Assembly (NCBI RefSeq): GCF_003003885.1
Contig: NZ_PVWN01000025.1
Coordinates: 1 to 58,198 of the forward strand
DNA from: Chlorogloea sp. CCALA 695
GTDB lineage: Bacteria > Cyanobacteriota > Cyanobacteriia > Cyanobacteriales > Chroococcidiopsidaceae
Direction: 5' to 3'
DNA length: 58,198 bases
Below the pieces are notes generated by a model. That model did not search any database. It worked only from the letters and a program-made list of their open reading frames with translations, and was not told the origin of the DNA. Of the stretch, positions 55,483 through 58,198 are shown in pieces (position 1 is the first letter of the stretch; every line of letters begins with the position of its first letter). A program made the translations under genes and the position numbers.

Positions 55483-56493
55483 ATGACCTGGTTTAGCTGG
55501 TTACTACTAATATTATGTATAGGATTATATGTACGAGTTTTTAAGCTTTCTCGAAAAAATAGAAAGATTAGGGAAGTTGAGTATCTGCTAGAAAATCAAC
55601 GTTATACTATTCTTGACTTATATTCTCAGTTGCAAAAACAACATGATTTAGTTGAAGACTTAACTTATCACTTAAATCAAAAAGGTGCTGGCAAGAAAAA
55701 GTATTCACAGCGTAAGTTACCAGAAATAAATCAAGATAGTTTTGACGAGATTAGTAGTATTAGTACAGTTGTTTTGCAAGAGCAAGAAATAATTGAAATT
55801 TATAATAGTGAACCAACTTCATTATTAAGCAGTGCGGTAAAAGTTTCAGTTAAACCAGAAAGTATAATAAGCACTAATAAAAATGAGCCAATCATACTTG
55901 CAAATATTGGAAATGGCAATTATTGTTTAATTCCTGATACAGATATAAACTATTGGTTGCTACCAAAAGCTAATTTGAAAATAGATCAATACAGGTACGA
56001 AACAGTTAAGTTGTTATTTGAATGCGATGAATACGAATTAGAGTTTGACAATTATCGCTTAGATAAGCCTGCTAAAGTGTCTCTGCTACCCAATGAGCGA
56101 GAATGGAAACTTGAGGAGCGGGGGGTACTGAGGTTTGTAAACTCTTTATATGAGGAGCTTGTCGATCTTTATAATAATAATATAAATGTATTAAGTACCT
56201 ATATTGTTGCTAAAGTTTCTCCGTCTATTAATGACAAACAAGTTATCTTAAAAAAAGCAGTTAGTTATGATTACTTAACTATTGATGGCGAAGATAATAA
56301 TTATTGGTTAGTACCAAAAGAAGATATAAAAATTCATTTTTCAAAATATCAAGAACTTCAAAATCTATTTGATTGTGACGGTTATCAGGAAAATTATTCA
56401 AGTTTTATACTCGCCAAACCTGCCAAAGTATCAGCTATTTTAGAACAAATACATTGGCAGTTGGAAGAAAGAGGAAAAATTGTATTTATATAA
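55483..56493 (+). CDS. Membrane-anchored coiled-coil protein with two copies of the repeated domain
   Basis: A 336-residue protein. An N-terminal membrane helix (WFSWLLLILCIGLYVRVF) is followed by a coiled coil (about 25-62), a short linker, one good copy of the domain (about 100-225: EIIEIYNSEPTSLLSSAVKV, YWLLPKANLKIDQYRYET) and a divergent second copy (about 226-336: ELVDLYNNNINVL, NYWLVPKEDIKI, LFDCDGYQENYSSFILAKP). It lies 18 bases after the previous gene. Last gene of the operon; a dispersed repeat begins directly after its stop. Confidence 0.75.
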   Translation: MTWFSWLLLILCIGLYVRVFKLSRKNRKIREVEYLLENQRYTILDLYSQLQKQHDLVEDLTYHLNQKGAGKKKYSQRKLPEINQDSFDEISSISTVVLQEQEIIEIYNSEPTSLLSSAVKVSVKPESIISTNKNEPIILANIGNGNYCLIPDTDINYWLLPKANLKIDQYRYETVKLLFECDEYELEFDNYRLDKPAKVSLLPNEREWKLEERGVLRFVNSLYEELVDLYNNNINVLSTYIVAKVSPSINDKQVILKKAVSYDYLTIDGEDNNYWLVPKEDIKIHFSKYQELQNLFDCDGYQENYSSFILAKPAKVSAILEQIHWQLEERGKIVFI

Positions 56494-56583
56494 GAGATCC
56501 CCCCCAACCCACGTCAACAAAGCGGGAAGCATAGCTACACCGCTTTTTGACTCCCCTTGGAAAAGGGGGGAGAATATTTAAAA
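56494..56583 (+). repeat. Dispersed 3'-flanking repeat, copy C (full length)
   Basis: It begins with the first base after the stop codon: GAGATCCCCCCCAACCCACG, then AACAAAGCGGG paired with CACCGCTTTTT (terminator-like stem), then CTCCCCTTGGAAAAGGGGGGAG (second stem) and AATATTTAAAA. About 90 bases. It matches copy A (42076-42161) throughout and copy B (3873-3904) in its gene-proximal part. Confidence 0.85.
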
Positions 56584-56684
56584 CTCCTTTGATAAATTAA
56601 AACTCTTTCGAGAATAGGGAGGAGATAGGAATCTTTAGTATTGGCTACCATCAGAGAAACTTTTAAATCTTTGTACACTACTGC

Positions 56685-57968
56685 TTAAGTTTTATGGCTG
56701 TCGATTTGTTGGCGTAAGTCGTTTGTAGTAGCTAGTAAATCTGTTTGAGAGGTTGCAGTTTGTTCTTTTGATGCCATCCACTTTAATTTGACACTGGAAG
56801 TTGCAGCTTCTTCTTCCCCTATAATTAAACACGCGATCGCACCACTACGATCTGCCCTGGCAAATTGCTTTTTAAACCCGCTCCCACTTAAATCTAACTC
56901 TACACTAAACCCTTGTTGACGAAGCTTTTGAGCGATTTTAAGGGCTTGGGCTTCGGCTTCATCGCCTTTAGAAACTACATAAAAATCTATTACTGGTGCG
57001 GGTAATGGTTGCAGTTGTTGCAGCAAGATAGTTAAACGTTCTAAACCAATCGCCCAACCTACTGCTGGAGTTTCTACGCCCCCTAGCTGGCTCACTAATC
57101 CATCATACCGACCGCCGCCACACACTGTTGCTTGCGCCCCTAAATCGTCGGAGATAATTTCAAAAGCGGTGTGTGTATAGTAATCTAAACCCCTCACCAA
57201 GCGCGGATTTACTTTGTAAGCGATATCTAAACTTGTCAATAACTGCTGTACTTGCTCAAAGTGTTGCTGAGAATACGCACCCAAATATTTCAAAATACTT
57301 GGCGCTGCTTGAGCAATTTCTTGGGTGCGCTTGTCTTTGCTATCGAGAATGCGTAAGGGATTGCGAGTTAAACGCTCCTTTGAATCTGCGTCTAATTCAT
57401 CTTTGTAAGGAGTGAAGTATTCAACCAAAGCTTGGCGATAGTGCTGTCTATCTTCAACATTACCTACAGAATTGATATCTAAGTGGAGATTTTTTAAACC
57501 CAAAGTCTGTAAAATGTCGGTAGCGATCGCAATTACTTCGACATCGGCTCTAGGGTCTGCACTACCCAACACTTCTAACCCTAATTGGTGAAACTGTCTT
57601 TGTCTGCCAGCTTGAGGGCGTTCGTAGCGAAACATTGCCCCAGTGTACCATAGACGCTGTACTCCTCCTTGAGCGTGGAGGCTGTTTTGAATATAAGCGC
57701 GTACTACTCCCGCCGTACCTTCGGGGCGTAAAGTAATTGAATAATCATCGCCTCGGCTATTAAAAGAGTACATCTCTTTGCCGACAACATCTGTCGCTTC
57801 GCCAATTGAGCGTTTAAATAACTCCGTTTGCTCAAAAATTGGGGTGCGAATTTCTTGATAATTAGCTCTATTGAGGATATTTCGGGCGCATTCTTCTATT
57901 TTTTGCCAGTATTCTATCTCTCCGGGCAGTATATCCCGCGTACCTCTTAGTGCTTGTATTGCGTCCAT
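56685..57968 (-). CDS. hisS: Histidyl-tRNA synthetase
   Basis: A class II aminoacyl-tRNA synthetase of 427 residues. N-terminus ALRGTRDILPGE; motif 2 MFRYERPQAGRQRQFHQLGL; histidine-specific LVRGLDYYTHTAFE; motif 3 AVGWAIGLERL. A C-terminal anticodon-binding domain is present. It starts 6 bases after the panE stop codon, so both probably came from one transcript before the intron inserted. Confidence 0.97.
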   Translation of the reverse strand: MDAIQALRGTRDILPGEIEYWQKIEECARNILNRANYQEIRTPIFEQTELFKRSIGEATDVVGKEMYSFNSRGDDYSITLRPEGTAGVVRAYIQNSLHAQGGVQRLWYTGAMFRYERPQAGRQRQFHQLGLEVLGSADPRADVEVIAIATDILQTLGLKNLHLDINSVGNVEDRQHYRQALVEYFTPYKDELDADSKERLTRNPLRILDSKDKRTQEIAQAAPSILKYLGAYSQQHFEQVQQLLTSLDIAYKVNPRLVRGLDYYTHTAFEIISDDLGAQATVCGGGRYDGLVSQLGGVETPAVGWAIGLERLTILLQQLQPLPAPVIDFYVVSKGDEAEAQALKIAQKLRQQGFSVELDLSGSGFKKQFARADRSGAIACLIIGEEEAATSSVKLKWMASKEQTATSQTDLLATTNDLRQQIDSHKT

Positions 57969-57974
57969 AATATT

Positions 57975-58128
57975 TTATTCTTTGTTCCTGGTACGATTTT
58001 TAGCATCAAGAAACTTTAGTTGTTGGTAAAGTGTAGCAATTCTCGGTAACTGCATACCCGCGTTAAGCACCATCAATAAAGGGTTGCCAAAAATTGCTTC
58101 TATTTCTAAAACTCGCTTTTCGGTTAGA
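57975..58128 (-). CDS. panE: panE 3' exon (2-dehydropantoate 2-reductase C-terminus), interrupted by a group II intron
   Basis: The last 50 codons of a ketopantoate reductase: LTEKRVLEIEAIFGNPLLMV, then LNAGMQLPRIATLYQQLKFL and DAKNR before the stop at 57975-57977. The enzyme makes pantoate for coenzyme A synthesis. Upstream in this frame there are stops in the intron sequence (58129 onwards). The exon boundary is placed after the intron's GAC, by inference. If the intron splices out, the gene may still work; the 5' exon is beyond the window. Confidence 0.7.
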
Positions 58129-58198
58129 GTCGATGGGGGCTATTATGCTCCGCACCTCTCTGTTAGATCCAGACGTGAAGCTTTCGCCTCATCTGGCT
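58129..58198 (-). mobile_element. Group II intron, 3' end (domains V and VI)
   Basis: On the minus strand, 58198 to 58165 reads as intron domain V with its first base just off the window: AGCCAGATGAGGCGAAAGCT, then TCACGTCTGGATC. The AGC catalytic triad, a GAAA tetraloop closed by C-G, the two-base CG bulge and both stems (CCAGA/TCTGG, TGAGGC/GCTTCA) are visible. Domain VI follows (GGTG-CGGAGC-ATAATA-GCCCC-CATC), then GAC as a likely 3' splice end. The rest of the intron, possibly with a reverse transcriptase, lies to the right. Confidence 0.8.

Overview
The window is chromosomal DNA of a cyanobacterium. It carries photosystem genes (psbN, psbH, psbEFLJ, psaI), NDH-1 genes (ndhB, ndhCKJ), rubA-ycf48, many GCGATCGC (HIP1) palindromes and cyanobacterial families such as UPF0182 and DUF6887. 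The presence of dispersed repeats, a group II intron and large accessory genes suggests a big-genome lineage (Chroococcidiopsis/Gloeocapsopsis-like or Nostoc-like). The sequence alone does not settle the genus.

Layout. 1-5.5 kb: 5' part of an AMIN-type TonB-dependent siderophore receptor (cut by the left edge), a decayed DUF6888/DUF6887 pair, a CbiG-CobJ fusion for cobalamin synthesis, and ndhB. 5.8-17.1 kb: topA, a SWIM zinc-finger protein, a vWA protein, an Mla-like lipid transport pair (MCE protein plus ATPase), tRNA-Gly(CCC), and an RND efflux pump with its adaptor. 17.2-27 kb: an oxidoreductase-SelD fusion, a di-haem cytochrome c peroxidase homologue, a cyanobacterial hypothetical, and a GH38 alpha-mannosidase. 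27-36.3 kb: psbN/psbH, tatA, pth, rpsU, a transglutaminase-like protein, a PacL-like Ca2+ P-type ATPase, recF, an amidase and a small Cys-rich membrane protein. 36.5-46.7 kb: a UPF0182 membrane protein, tRNA-Cys, a CAP-domain protein, a PPP phosphatase, miaE, ndhCKJ, rubA-ycf48-psbEFLJ and psaI.

The most unusual part is 46.8-56.5 kb. A divergently transcribed vWA-like lipoprotein faces a tight plus-strand operon. The operon encodes a small four-helix membrane protein, a tubulin/FtsZ-like GTPase, a 1107-residue protein with an actin/Hsp70-like ATPase domain, and three tandem proteins that together carry five copies of one uncharacterised ~120-residue domain. A tubulin-fold and an actin-fold NTPase in one operon with envelope-anchored partners suggests an envelope-associated cytomotive or membrane-remodelling machine. 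That function is inference only.

The right end holds hisS, preceded six bases upstream by the 3' exon of panE. That exon is joined at the window edge to the 3' end (domains V and VI) of a group II intron. Three copies of a dispersed element lie directly after the stop codons of ndhB, ndhJ and the last gene of the cytoskeletal operon, all in the same orientation relative to the gene. Two of them contain a terminator-like hairpin.
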